From contig CACOJX010000002.1 of assembly GCA_902627645.1 (NCBI GenBank), forward strand, positions 1 to 64,000: DNA of 64,000 bases, in the 5' to 3' direction. Source of the stretch: an uncultured Pelagibacteraceae bacterium (GTDB lineage Bacteria > Pseudomonadota > Alphaproteobacteria > Pelagibacterales > Pelagibacteraceae). The translations under genes and the position numbers were made by a program. Of the stretch, positions 17,645 through 25,665 are shown in pieces. Below the pieces are notes generated by a model. The model did no database searches and was not told the origin of the DNA. It saw only the letters and a program-made list of their open reading frames with translations. How positions within the stretch are numbered: position 1 is the first letter of the stretch; each line of letters begins with the position of its first letter.

Positions 17645-18664
17645 ATGATGTATACAGTAAATACAAAAATTAATAATCAACTATCTATTTGGTTAATTTC
17701 AATGTTTTGGATTATTTCGATCATGATAGTTATTGGTGGTTTAACGAGATTAACTGACTCAGGTTTATCAATTACTAAATGGCAGTTGTTAACAGGTTTT
17801 TTACCACCATTAAGCCAAAATGAATGGATAACATATTTTAATTTATACAAAGAAATTCCAGAATTTAAATTACAAAATTTTAATATGAGTTTAGAAGAAT
17901 TTAAAATTATTTTTTGGTGGGAGTGGGCTCATCGTTTTTTTGGAAGATTAATTGGAATTTGTTTTTTATTACCACTTATATACTTTTCATTTAAGATTAA
18001 ATTTTCAAAGTTAATAAATTTATATTTTATATTTTTTTTAATTTGTCTCCAAGGTTTTATTGGATGGTACATGGTACAAAGTGGGTTAAATGATAGGGTT
18101 GATGTTAGCCATTTTAGACTTTCAGTTCATTTGTTAATTGCTTTTATAATCTTATCATTAATATTTTGGAATTATCTTAAAATAAAAATAAACAGCTGTT
18201 TCACAAACAAATTAAATCCAATAATACCTTTTTTATTTTTAGTGTTAATTTTTATCCAAATTGTTTTAGGTGCTTTTGTGTCTGGCATGGATGCAGGGAA
18301 AATATATAATTCTTGGCCATTAATGGGAAATTCTTATTTTCCTGATGATAATAATTTTATAAATTTATTTGAATTATCCGTCTTTAGTGATCCATCATTA
18401 GTACAATTCTTGCACAGAAACATTGCATATTTGATTGTTATATTTTATTTAGGAATTTTTTACAAAATTTATAAAAATAGAGTCTATAATTTATATAAAT
18501 CTATTAATATTTTGGGTTGTTTAATTTTTATACAAATCATTTTAGGAATTTTTACATTAATATATGGTGCACAGATATTAATTGCATCTATGCACCAAAT
18601 AAGCTCAATTTTTTTAGTTAGTTCTTGTATCTACTTTTATTATCTTAATACAAAATTTAACTAA
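17645..18664 (+). CDS. ctaA: Heme A synthase (COX15/CtaA family)
   Basis: This 339-residue inner-membrane protein oxidises heme O to heme A for aa3-type cytochrome oxidase. Eight hydrophobic segments are visible, with the heme-ligand histidines in E-W-A-H-R-F-F-G-R, V-S-H-F-R-L-S-V-H, L-H-R-N-I-A-Y and S-M-H-Q-I-S. The N-terminal G-G-L-T-R-L-T-D-S-G-L-S-I motif is characteristic. Two adjacent ATG codons exist (17645 and 17648). The 3' end overlaps the opposing metY by 8 bp. Confidence 0.95.
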   Translation: MMYTVNTKINNQLSIWLISMFWIISIMIVIGGLTRLTDSGLSITKWQLLTGFLPPLSQNEWITYFNLYKEIPEFKLQNFNMSLEEFKIIFWWEWAHRFFGRLIGICFLLPLIYFSFKIKFSKLINLYFIFFLICLQGFIGWYMVQSGLNDRVDVSHFRLSVHLLIAFIILSLIFWNYLKIKINSCFTNKLNPIIPFLFLVLIFIQIVLGAFVSGMDAGKIYNSWPLMGNSYFPDDNNFINLFELSVFSDPSLVQFLHRNIAYLIVIFYLGIFYKIYKNRVYNLYKSINILGCLIFIQIILGIFTLIYGAQILIASMHQISSIFLVSSCIYFYYLNTKFN

Positions 18665-19985
18665 CCGCTTTTAAATTACCCTTTGATGATTTATTTAAAG
18701 CTTGATCTAGATCTTCGATTATATCATCTATATGCTCTAGACCGATACATAATCTAACATAACTTTGAGTAACTCCTGACGCTGCTAGTTCTTTTTCATT
18801 TAATTGGCTATGTGTTGTACTAGCTGGATGTATAGCTAAACTTCTAGCATCTCCAATGTTTGCAACATGATAAAACATTTTTAGAGACTCAATAAATTTT
18901 TGGCCAGCTTCAAGACCACCTTTTAATTCAATACCAACCATAGGTCCATTACCTCCATTAAGATATTTCTTAGCTCTATCTGCAATATGTTTTTCATGTT
19001 CTGTTGAGTATATAACTCTTGTTACCTCTTTATGTTTTTTTAAAAAATGAACAACTTTTTCGGCATTATCACAATGCTGTTTCATTCTTAAAGCAACAGT
19101 TTCTAATCCCTGAATAATTGCAAATGCATTATCAGGAGCTAAAGCTGAACCAAGGTCTCTTAATAAACAAACTCTAGCTCTCACAGCGAATGGAATATTT
19201 GCTCCTGTAAGTTCTGGTACAGCTTTACCCCAAATAACTCCACCATAACTATTATCGGGTTCATTAAAAAGTGGTTGTCTTTTTGGATCTGCGGTCCAAT
19301 CAAAATTACCACTATCAACAATACTGCCTGCCACCGCTGTTCCATGACCGCCTATATATTTAGTTAAAGAATGAATTACTACGGCTGCGCCATGATCTAT
19401 CGGCCTACATATAACTGGGGCTGCTGTATTATCCATAATTAAAGGTATATTATATTTTCTACCAATATCTGAGACCTCTTTGATAGGGAATACTCTCAAA
19501 TATGGATTTGGTAAAGTTTCTCCGTAAAAAGCTCTCGTTTTATCATCAATTACTTTTTCAAAATTTTTAGGATCTTTGGGATCTGCATATCTCACTTCAA
19601 TACCAAGCTTACTCAAGGTATGTGTAAATAATGATACAGTACCACCGTAAAGATCTGTTGAACTCACAATATTATCACCTGACTGAGCCACATTTAATAC
19701 TGCAAAAGTTGAGGCAGTCTGACCAGAAGAAACTGTTAAACAAGCTAATCCATTTTCTAAAGCTGCCACTCTTTTTTCAAGAACATCATTTGTTGGGTTC
19801 ATTATTCTTGTGTAGATATTACCAAACTCTTTTAGTGCAAAAAGATTAGCTGCGTGTTCTGTACTTTTAAATTGATAGGATGTAGTTCTATAAATTGGAA
19901 CAGCTACAGCATTTGTTGTTGGATCGCTTCTATAATCTCCACCATGAATAGCGATGGTTTCAGGGTTTTTTCTTTTTTTACTCAT
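18657..19985 (-). CDS. metY: O-acetylhomoserine sulfhydrylase (PLP enzyme)
   Basis: This 442-residue Cys/Met-metabolism PLP enzyme makes homocysteine (or methionine) directly from O-acetylhomoserine and sulfide (or methanethiol). The PLP lysine is Lys209 in V-I-H-S-L-T-K-Y, and S-S-G-Q-T-A-S near 86-92 binds the cofactor phosphate. The length and the insertions match O-acetylhomoserine aminocarboxypropyltransferase rather than cystathionine synthase or lyase. AAGGAG lies 4 bp before the ATG and forms the end of a SAM-V aptamer, with a SAM-II aptamer further upstream, so high SAM should shut off expression. This supports a role in methionine supply. Confidence 0.95.
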   Translation of the reverse strand: MSKKRKNPETIAIHGGDYRSDPTTNAVAVPIYRTTSYQFKSTEHAANLFALKEFGNIYTRIMNPTNDVLEKRVAALENGLACLTVSSGQTASTFAVLNVAQSGDNIVSSTDLYGGTVSLFTHTLSKLGIEVRYADPKDPKNFEKVIDDKTRAFYGETLPNPYLRVFPIKEVSDIGRKYNIPLIMDNTAAPVICRPIDHGAAVVIHSLTKYIGGHGTAVAGSIVDSGNFDWTADPKRQPLFNEPDNSYGGVIWGKAVPELTGANIPFAVRARVCLLRDLGSALAPDNAFAIIQGLETVALRMKQHCDNAEKVVHFLKKHKEVTRVIYSTEHEKHIADRAKKYLNGGNGPMVGIELKGGLEAGQKFIESLKMFYHVANIGDARSLAIHPASTTHSQLNEKELAASGVTQSYVRLCIGLEHIDDIIEDLDQALNKSSKGNLKAVS

Positions 19986-19989
19986 TTTA

Positions 19990-20043
19990 CTCCTTTTTTA
20001 GTGCTTTAACTTAATGTAAGGCGCACAATACAGTTCAAATGCC
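19990..20043 (-). promoter_or_regulatory. SAM-V riboswitch controlling metY
   Basis: The minus-strand RNA contains GGCATTTGAACTGTATTGTG, then GCGCCTTACATTAAG and TTAAAGCACTAAAAAAGGAG. This closely matches the SAM-V aptamer known from Pelagibacter and marine metagenomes. The stem AGGC/GCCT and the pseudoknot pairing GTGC with GCAC are visible. The aptamer 3' end contains the Shine-Dalgarno sequence of metY, so ligand binding should block translation. The structure is recognised by eye. Confidence 0.93.
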
Positions 20044-20061
20044 TACCGATTATTTAATGAA

Positions 20062-20110
20062 ATTTCCTGTTTAGCAGTTTTAACGCCCGCAATAGGAACA
20101 AATCGGCAAA
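20062..20110 (-). promoter_or_regulatory. SAM-II riboswitch, first aptamer of a tandem
   Basis: The minus-strand RNA reads GCCGATTTGTTCCTATTGC then GGGCGTTAAAACTGCTAAAC and AGGAA. The GATTT...TATTGC...GCG...GCTAAA core matches the SAM-II consensus. P1 is GCC/GGC and the pseudoknot helix is TTCCT/AGGAA (5 bp). It lies about 18 nt upstream of the SAM-V aptamer. Tandem SAM-II/SAM-V pairs ahead of metY have been reported in marine bacteria. Confidence 0.88.
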
Positions 20111-20123
20111 CCATTTTTAGCAT

Positions 20124-20153
20124 ATTAGACTTTATTTACAACATAAATATCAA
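20124..20153 (-). promoter_or_regulatory. Candidate metY promoter
   Basis: On the minus strand TTGATA (20148-20153), an 18-bp spacer and TCTAAT (20124-20129) each match the consensus at five of six positions. The predicted start near 20117 lies just before the SAM-II aptamer, which is what a riboswitch leader needs. Confidence 0.6.
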
Positions 20154-20154
20154 T

Positions 20155-20183
20155 TTGACATTGTTACTAATAATAGTATTAAT
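20155..20183 (+). promoter_or_regulatory. Candidate rplM-rpsI promoter
   Basis: A perfect TTGACA (20155-20160) is followed after 17 bp by ATTAAT (20178-20183), or after 16 bp by TATTAA. Transcription would start almost at the rplM ATG (20193), implying a very short or absent leader. Its -35 box is only 1 bp away from the -35 box of the divergent metY promoter. Confidence 0.5.
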
Positions 20184-20192
20184 CCTCGCACA

Positions 20193-20651
20193 ATGACTAA
20201 ATTCCTAAAAAAAGACCAATTATCATCATCATGGTACGAGATAGATGCCAAAGATGCTGTAGTTGGAAGATTGGCTACTATAATATCTAAGATTATTAGA
20301 GGAAAAAATAAGAATACTTATACACCACATATGGATGATGGAGATTTTGTAATTGTTAAAAATATCGAGCAAATAAAGTTTACTGGTAAAAAATTTCAAA
20401 ATAAAAAATATTACAAACACACAGGTTATCCTGGTGGAATTAAAGAAACTACACCTGAAAAACTCAGTGAAAAAAAACCGGGTGAGATTTTAAAACTTGC
20501 AGTAAAAAGGATGTTACCTGGAGGTGTACTTGGAAAAAAACAACTTAGTAAATTAAAAATTTATTCTGGTAATGAGCATCCACATAGTTCACAAAATCCA
20601 AAAATCGTTGATTTAAATCAGATGAATAACAAAAATATAATTAGAAATTAA
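20193..20651 (+). CDS. rplM: 50S ribosomal protein uL13
   Basis: This 152-residue protein has the L13 pattern W-Y-E-I-D-A-K-D-A-V-V-G-R-L-A-T near the start, G-D-F-V-I-V-K-N, and the C-terminal M-L-P-G-G-V-L-G-K...L-K-I-Y-S-G-N-E-H-P-H. It is an early assembly protein of the large subunit. It is followed by rpsI after 1 bp, the universal rplM-rpsI pair. Confidence 0.97.
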   Translation: MTKFLKKDQLSSSWYEIDAKDAVVGRLATIISKIIRGKNKNTYTPHMDDGDFVIVKNIEQIKFTGKKFQNKKYYKHTGYPGGIKETTPEKLSEKKPGEILKLAVKRMLPGGVLGKKQLSKLKIYSGNEHPHSSQNPKIVDLNQMNNKNIIRN

Positions 20652-20652
20652 A

Positions 20653-21090
20653 ATGCAAAACACTCAAAATGATATTAAATCTCCAAAATTAAAACTTGAT
20701 TTTAAAGATAGCAAATATGCTACAGGGAGAAGAAAAACATCAATTGCAAAAGTTTGGTTAAAAAAAGGTTCAGGAAAAATTTATGTAAATGGAAAATTAT
20801 ATAATGAATATTTTTCGAACGATAACCACAAAATGCAGATAATACGTCCCTTTGAATTAATTAAACAAGCCACTGAATATGATGTGCGATGCAGCGTAAG
20901 GGGAGGTGGACCTACAGGTCAAGCAGGAGCTATGGTTCATGGAATTTCAAAGGCACTCGTCTTATTTGATGAAAAATTAAAAACAACCTTAAAAACTGAA
21001 AAATTGACCACTAGAGATTCTAGAGCGGTTGAAAGGAAAAAACCTGGTAGAAAAAAAGCCAGAAGAAGTTTCCAATTTTCTAAAAGATAA
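20653..21090 (+). CDS. rpsI: 30S ribosomal protein uS9
   Basis: This 145-residue protein carries Y-A-T-G-R-R-K-T-S-I-A-K-V-W, V-R-G-G-G-P-T-G-Q-A-G-A and the C-terminal R-D-S-R-A-V-E-R-K-K-P-G-R-K-K-A-R-R ending in S-K-R, whose tail reaches the P-site tRNA. Length and motifs are normal for alphaproteobacteria. Confidence 0.97.
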   Translation: MQNTQNDIKSPKLKLDFKDSKYATGRRKTSIAKVWLKKGSGKIYVNGKLYNEYFSNDNHKMQIIRPFELIKQATEYDVRCSVRGGGPTGQAGAMVHGISKALVLFDEKLKTTLKTEKLTTRDSRAVERKKPGRKKARRSFQFSKR

Positions 21091-21123
21091 TTTTTTTTTA
21101 AATTTAAACTGCTATAATATAAA

Positions 21124-22146
21124 ATGCGCAAGCTAAATGCTTTAATTGCTGGATCTACAGGTTACATAGGTGTTCAATTAATAAAATTATTAATTAAACA
21201 CAAAAATATAGATATTAAATATCTGTGTGGAAATAGTTCAGTTGGTAAAAAAATATCTTATTTCGACAATCAACTTAAATCAAAAAAATTACCAAAAATT
21301 GTTAAATACAACAAAAAATATTTAAATCATGTTGATATAATTTTTACTGCATTACCTAATGGTGAAGCACAAGAAATCTCAAAACATTTATTAACAAAAA
21401 ATACTTTAATTGATTTAGCTGCAGATTTTAGATTAAATAAAGCCACTGAATATTTAAAATGGTATAAAAAAAAACATAAGGCTATAAAAAATATAAACAA
21501 AAGCATTTATGCACTTCCTGAAATTACTGGAAAAAAAGTAAAAAATTTTAAGATTATAAGTTGCCCCGGTTGTTATCCAACTTCAATACTTTTGCCAATA
21601 ATACCCTTGGTTAAAAACAAATGCCTTAGTCTGAAAAATATAATAATTGACTCAAAATCAGGATATTCAGGTGCTGGTAGAGGTGTACATATTAAATATA
21701 AGGGAAAAAATTTATATGAATCTTTAAAGGTATATGGAATTAGTTTTCATCGACATAATTCAGAAATAGATCAAGAACTTAAAAAATATACAAATTCAAA
21801 AATAAATTTTATTTTTACACCACATCTCACACCAATGTTTAGAGGTATTTTAAGTACTATATATGTCGATTTAAAAAGTGGACACTCAATTAAAAAAATA
21901 GTTTCCTTACTAAAAGAATTTTACAAAAATTGCAGATTTGTAAAAATTCTTAAAAATGATACTCAAATAAGCACTAATGATGTAATTAATAGTAATAATT
22001 GTTTAATTTCAGTCTGTAAATCAAAATATAAAAATAAAGTTATTATACTGTCAGCTATAGATAATTTGATAAAAGGGGGTGCTGGTCAGGCTGTGCAAAA
22101 TATGAATATAAAGTTTGGTTTTAAAGAACAAGAAGGACTAAAATGA
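21124..22146 (+). CDS. argC: N-acetyl-gamma-glutamyl-phosphate reductase
   Basis: This 340-residue NADPH-dependent enzyme performs the third step of arginine synthesis. The N-terminal A-G-S-T-G-Y-I-G-V-Q nucleotide-binding loop is present, and the catalytic Cys150 lies in S-C-P-G-C-Y-P-T. The later S-G-Y-S-G-A-G-R and F-T-P-H-L-T-P-M-F-R-G motifs are also present. The start follows rpsI by 33 bp, so it may share the ribosomal protein transcript. The stop overlaps a small lipoprotein gene in an ATGA arrangement. Confidence 0.96.
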   Translation: MRKLNALIAGSTGYIGVQLIKLLIKHKNIDIKYLCGNSSVGKKISYFDNQLKSKKLPKIVKYNKKYLNHVDIIFTALPNGEAQEISKHLLTKNTLIDLAADFRLNKATEYLKWYKKKHKAIKNINKSIYALPEITGKKVKNFKIISCPGCYPTSILLPIIPLVKNKCLSLKNIIIDSKSGYSGAGRGVHIKYKGKNLYESLKVYGISFHRHNSEIDQELKKYTNSKINFIFTPHLTPMFRGILSTIYVDLKSGHSIKKIVSLLKEFYKNCRFVKILKNDTQISTNDVINSNNCLISVCKSKYKNKVIILSAIDNLIKGGAGQAVQNMNIKFGFKEQEGLK

Positions 22147-22304
22147 AAAAAATTTTGATACTTTTATTAATACTAATTTCATCTTGTTCATCAAATATGG
22201 TTAAAAATGATTTTGTTTTTTCTAATGATATGAATTTTGATGAATTCCAAGTAATGCTTGAAGAGTATTCTAAAAATAAATCTTACCCAAATATAGACAA
22301 TTAA
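22143..22304 (+). CDS. Small lipoprotein of unknown function, 53 residues
   Basis: A complete 53-codon frame fits exactly between argC and hom. Its ATG overlaps the argC TGA, and its TAA is followed immediately by the hom ATG. The N-terminus is a short basic start, a Leu/Ile-rich stretch and Ile-Ser-Ser-Cys (Cys15), a good lipobox. The mature 39 residues are acidic and polar with no recognised domain. The tight coupling on both sides and the clean signal argue for a real gene. The function is unknown; nothing links it to amino acid synthesis beyond position. Confidence 0.75.
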   Translation: MKKILILLLILISSCSSNMVKNDFVFSNDMNFDEFQVMLEEYSKNKSYPNIDN

Positions 22305-23597
22305 ATGAAAAAAATAACTAATATTGCAATAGTTGGTTTAGGGCAGATAGGTGTTTATCTCTATAATGAATTAAGAATTAGAAAAAAACAAATTGAAAAT
22401 AAAACAGGTAATAAAATAAAGGTTGTTGCAATTTCAGCTAGGAATAAAAATAAAAAAAGAAAATTTAACATTGATAAAAAAATTTTTTACTCAAATCCAT
22501 TTAAAATTTTTACTGAAGAAAAAATTGATATTCTCTTTGAATGTATTGGTCTTTCTGATGGTGTATCCAAAAAAATAGTTGAAACAGCTTTGAAAAAAAA
22601 AATACACGTAATTACACCTAACAAAGCTTTGATTGCTAAGCATGGTGACTATTTAGCAAAATTAGCAGAAAAAAATTTAGTTAACCTGGAATTTGAAGCT
22701 TCTGTAGCAGGAGGCATTCCAATTCTAAGAACTATTAAAGAGGGATTAGCAACTAATAAGATAACTAAAATTCACGGAATTTTAAATGGAACTACAAATT
22801 ACATCTTAACCGAAATGGAAAAATCTCATGAAAATTTTGATGCAGTTCTAAAAAAAGCTCAGAATTTAGGTTATGCAGAACCAGGAAATCCAAAATTGGA
22901 TTTAAACGGTTTTGATGCTTTTGCAAAAGTAAGAATTTTATCAGCTTTGGCATTTAATAATCGTATTTCTAAAAGTAAATGCATAATGGAAGGTATAGAA
23001 AATATAGATTTAAAAGATATCAAAATAGCAGATCAACTAAATTTAAGAATAAAATTACTAGGCATTTCTCAAATCATAGAAAATAAATTATTTGAAACTG
23101 TTCATCCCTGTCTGGTAAGCAAAGACTCATATATAGGCAATGTCAATGGGGTCATGAATGCGGTAATTACTCAAGGAAAACCAGTGGGTGAAAGTGTTTT
23201 ACAGGGCGAGGGGGCTGGGCCCGGTCCAACATCATCATCATTACTTTCAGATTTATTATCTATAATGAGAGGTAACATTAAAAAACCTTTTGGCATTTCA
23301 TCAGAAAAAAGAAAAATTCTTACTACATTTAATAATAATAAATACACGAATTCATTATATTTAAGATTTGAAGTCAAAGATGAACCTGGTGTTCTATCAT
23401 TAATTACTAATAGACTTGCAAAATATGATGTTTCGATAAAAAGAATTATACAAACTCCAGACAAAAAAAATAATTTAGCAACAATAGTCATTATAACTCA
23501 CAAAACGTCAGAGCTTAATATTAAGAATTGTTTATCTATTTTCAAAAATAATAAATATATAAGAAAGCTTCCAGTATTAATAAGACTTTATAACTAA
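22305..23597 (+). CDS. hom: Homoserine dehydrogenase
   Basis: This 430-residue enzyme reduces aspartate semialdehyde to homoserine, the branch point to threonine and methionine. The N-terminal G-L-G-Q-I-G-V-Y nucleotide-binding motif, the N-G-T-T-N-Y-I-L-T-E-M catalytic segment near residue 164, and E-G-A-G-P-G-P-T-S-S are visible. Residues from about 350 form an ACT regulatory domain (E-V-K-D-E-P-G-V-L-S), so feedback control by threonine is likely. It links functionally to metY in this window. The stop shares one base with the next gene. Confidence 0.96.
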   Translation: MKKITNIAIVGLGQIGVYLYNELRIRKKQIENKTGNKIKVVAISARNKNKKRKFNIDKKIFYSNPFKIFTEEKIDILFECIGLSDGVSKKIVETALKKKIHVITPNKALIAKHGDYLAKLAEKNLVNLEFEASVAGGIPILRTIKEGLATNKITKIHGILNGTTNYILTEMEKSHENFDAVLKKAQNLGYAEPGNPKLDLNGFDAFAKVRILSALAFNNRISKSKCIMEGIENIDLKDIKIADQLNLRIKLLGISQIIENKLFETVHPCLVSKDSYIGNVNGVMNAVITQGKPVGESVLQGEGAGPGPTSSSLLSDLLSIMRGNIKKPFGISSEKRKILTTFNNNKYTNSLYLRFEVKDEPGVLSLITNRLAKYDVSIKRIIQTPDKKNNLATIVIITHKTSELNIKNCLSIFKNNKYIRKLPVLIRLYN

Positions 23598-24469
23598 TGT
23601 TTTCAATAATAATACCAACTTTAAATAATCTGGAATATCTTAAATTATGTGTCAAAAGTATTAAAAAAAATTCAAAATATAACCATCAAATAATACCTCA
23701 TGTTAATATAGGTAATGACGGCACAATAGAATTTCTTAAATCTGAAAATATTGAATACACATTCACAGAACATAACTCTGGTATCTGTGAAGGAATGAAC
23801 AAAGCAGCTAAAAAAGCTAACTTTAATTATATTTTATATTCACATGATGATTTCTATTTTTGTCCTGAGTGGGATAAAGTTATGTTAGAAGAGATAAACA
23901 ATATTGGTCATAATAGATTTTATATTTCTGGTATAATGATGAACAATGGACCATTGAAATATGACTGTGGAAACAGTCTTAAAGATTTTGATGAACTAAA
24001 ACTTCTAAAAAATTACAAAAATATTAATCATTATAATTTTCAAGGTTCAACATGGGCTCCTCACTTAATTCATAAGAAATTATGGAATGAAGTAGGTGGA
24101 TTTAGTGAAGAATATTACCCCGGCACAGGTTCCGACCCAGATCTTAATATGAAATTGTGGAAATCAGGTGTTAGAATTTTTAAAGGGTTAAATGATTGTA
24201 AGGTTTATCATTTTGGTTCTATCGTCTCTAGAAAATACAGAGATCACCCTACAATTAAGACGGAGTCTGGGAGTAAAGGAGGAAAAATTTTTTTATTGAA
24301 ATGGGGTATTACCTTCAGATTTTTTAAAAAACACTATTTAAGATCGGACACTAAATATCTAGGAGAATTATTGAGTCCAAAAAAGAATTTCCAATTTTAT
24401 TTAGAATTAATAATTTGTAAATTGCATTATATATATTTAAAAATTTTTAATTCAAATTTATACAAATGA
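23597..24469 (+). CDS. Glycosyltransferase, family 2 (GT-A fold)
   Basis: This 290-residue protein begins with F-S-I-I-I-P-T-L-N-N-L-E-Y-L-K-L-C-V, the GT2 N-terminus. The metal-binding Asp pair is in Y-S-H-D-D-F near residue 93, and a later acceptor-side motif (G-T-G-S-D-P-D-L-N-M-K-L-W) follows. It lacks membrane helices and should act at the inner face of the membrane, on a surface glycan or a lipid-linked sugar; the substrate cannot be told from sequence. Its ATG overlaps the hom stop by one base, an odd partner for an amino acid gene. It converges with the recombinase gene. Confidence 0.85.
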   Translation: MFSIIIPTLNNLEYLKLCVKSIKKNSKYNHQIIPHVNIGNDGTIEFLKSENIEYTFTEHNSGICEGMNKAAKKANFNYILYSHDDFYFCPEWDKVMLEEINNIGHNRFYISGIMMNNGPLKYDCGNSLKDFDELKLLKNYKNINHYNFQGSTWAPHLIHKKLWNEVGGFSEEYYPGTGSDPDLNMKLWKSGVRIFKGLNDCKVYHFGSIVSRKYRDHPTIKTESGSKGGKIFLLKWGITFRFFKKHYLRSDTKYLGELLSPKKNFQFYLELIICKLHYIYLKIFNSNLYK

Positions 24470-24490
24470 ATATTTATATTAGATTAAATA

Positions 24491-25405
24491 TTATAACTTA
24501 ATTTTATTTAATGCGTTATTTTTAAATAAATTTGCTTCTTGAATATATCTTCTTACCATTTGAGTAGTTTTATGGCCTGTCATTGCCATTATACTTCTTT
24601 CATCAGCGCCAATTTCAGCTGTGGATGTTGCAAAACCGGACCTTAAACTATGACCTGCATATTTAGTTTTATCTAATCCTGCTAAAAGTGCATATCTTTG
24701 GATTGTTAGTGCAACAGTTTTATCAGATATATTAAATATCCTACCAGCATTTATCTTTGCATAATTAATCCATTCTTTTAATGATATTACTGGACAATAA
24801 ATTTTATTTTCAAAGTAGGGGATTGCCTTAGTCATTCCAAGACCAGTTTGATCCGTTTTAGATCTTCTTACTAATATCTTTACCCCTTCGTTTACGAAAT
24901 CAATATCTTCATATTCAATTGAAACCAATTCTGATCTTCTAAAACCACCTGCAAAGCCAATTAATATTAAAGCTCGGTTTTTATATTTTTTATACTCATT
25001 TTTATCCTCATTAATTACATTAATAATTGATTTTAAATCATTGATTAGTATAGGTTTTTTAGATATTTGTTTTACGCCCATCTTTCTCTTTATTCCCATT
25101 AAATTTTCAGCAATTATAGGATGTTTTGTATCGATGTAATGCCCTTTTAATCTATGAATAACTTTAATGGAGGCTAATCTTCGCTTCAGTGTGCTAAATT
25201 TACTAAAAGAACTCAAGTGTGTAAGATATAAAGCAATGATCTTTGGATCACTAGGCATATAGTTAAATCCATTTTTTCCACAAAACTCTTTAAAATCAAT
25301 GAAATCTGCCTGATAAGCTCTTAATGTGTTATGAGCTTTAGAATTTTTTAAATTCTTTAAAGTTTCTAATTCAAGGTTTTTAACATCAGTTATTAAATTA
25401 CTCAT
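24491..25405 (-). CDS. Tyrosine recombinase (phage-integrase family)
   Basis: This 304-residue site-specific recombinase looks intact. The N-terminal SAM-like core-binding domain (about 10-100) precedes a catalytic domain with Arg156 (G-F-R-R-S-E-L), Lys183, His252 and Arg255 (H-S-L-R-S-G), His278 (T-G-H) and the nucleophile Tyr287. It is not clearly XerC or XerD: the gene is outside any standard xer context and the N-terminus differs. No phage genes, excisionase or tRNA flank it. A perfect 10-7-10 inverted repeat lies 4 bp upstream of its start codon and could be its site. It may be a remnant of an integrative element or a domesticated recombinase. Confidence 0.9.
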   Translation of the reverse strand: MSNLITDVKNLELETLKNLKNSKAHNTLRAYQADFIDFKEFCGKNGFNYMPSDPKIIALYLTHLSSFSKFSTLKRRLASIKVIHRLKGHYIDTKHPIIAENLMGIKRKMGVKQISKKPILINDLKSIINVINEDKNEYKKYKNRALILIGFAGGFRRSELVSIEYEDIDFVNEGVKILVRRSKTDQTGLGMTKAIPYFENKIYCPVISLKEWINYAKINAGRIFNISDKTVALTIQRYALLAGLDKTKYAGHSLRSGFATSTAEIGADERSIMAMTGHKTTQMVRRYIQEANLFKNNALNKIKL

Positions 25406-25408
25406 ATT

Positions 25409-25435
25409 TTTCCGATAACCATTAATTATCGGAAA
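25409..25435. repeat. Perfect 10-bp inverted repeat with 7-bp spacer next to the recombinase gene
   Basis: TTTCCGATAA (25409-25418), spacer CCATTAA, then TTATCGGAAA (25426-25435). The architecture (arms of about 10 bp around a 7-bp centre) is that of a tyrosine recombinase core site. It starts 3 bp beyond the recombinase start codon (complement 25403-25405). It could be the recombination site, an autoregulatory operator, or both. I did not see a second copy in the window. Confidence 0.65.
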
Positions 25436-25482
25436 CTATATAATAGGTGATTTTTAATGTCAATAGTTTAAATTAAAAAATT

Positions 25483-25659
25483 ATGGGTTCAATAGATGGA
25501 GAAATTCCTGCAGTATGGTTTTTAATCAGCTCGATTGGTTTTGTTATATTAACTTTTATTCAATATCGAAACACTGGTAAAAGCTTTAATACAATATTCT
25601 TGTCTTTAATGGCTATTATTTTCTTTGTAAGTTACATTATTTTATTAATTCCACGATAA
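25483..25659 (+). CDS. Small membrane protein of unknown function, 58 residues
   Basis: A complete 58-codon frame from ATG 25483 to TAA 25657-25659. The product has an acidic N-terminus (G-S-I-D-G-E-I-P), one hydrophobic helix at about 10-26, a short polar loop with Q-Y-R-N-T-G-K-S, and a second helix at about 36-56. This two-helix hairpin looks like a genuine inner-membrane protein. It is divergent from the recombinase and ends 6 bp before the methyltransferase gene on the same strand, so the two are probably co-transcribed. The family is not recognised. Confidence 0.6.
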   Translation: MGSIDGEIPAVWFLISSIGFVILTFIQYRNTGKSFNTIFLSLMAIIFFVSYIILLIPR

Positions 25660-25665
25660 AAATCA

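Noticed and set aside
24491-25405. Prophage or integron
   Set aside because: Only a recombinase gene is present. There are no structural phage genes, attC arrays or flanking tRNA, and no integron-integrase insertion was recognised.
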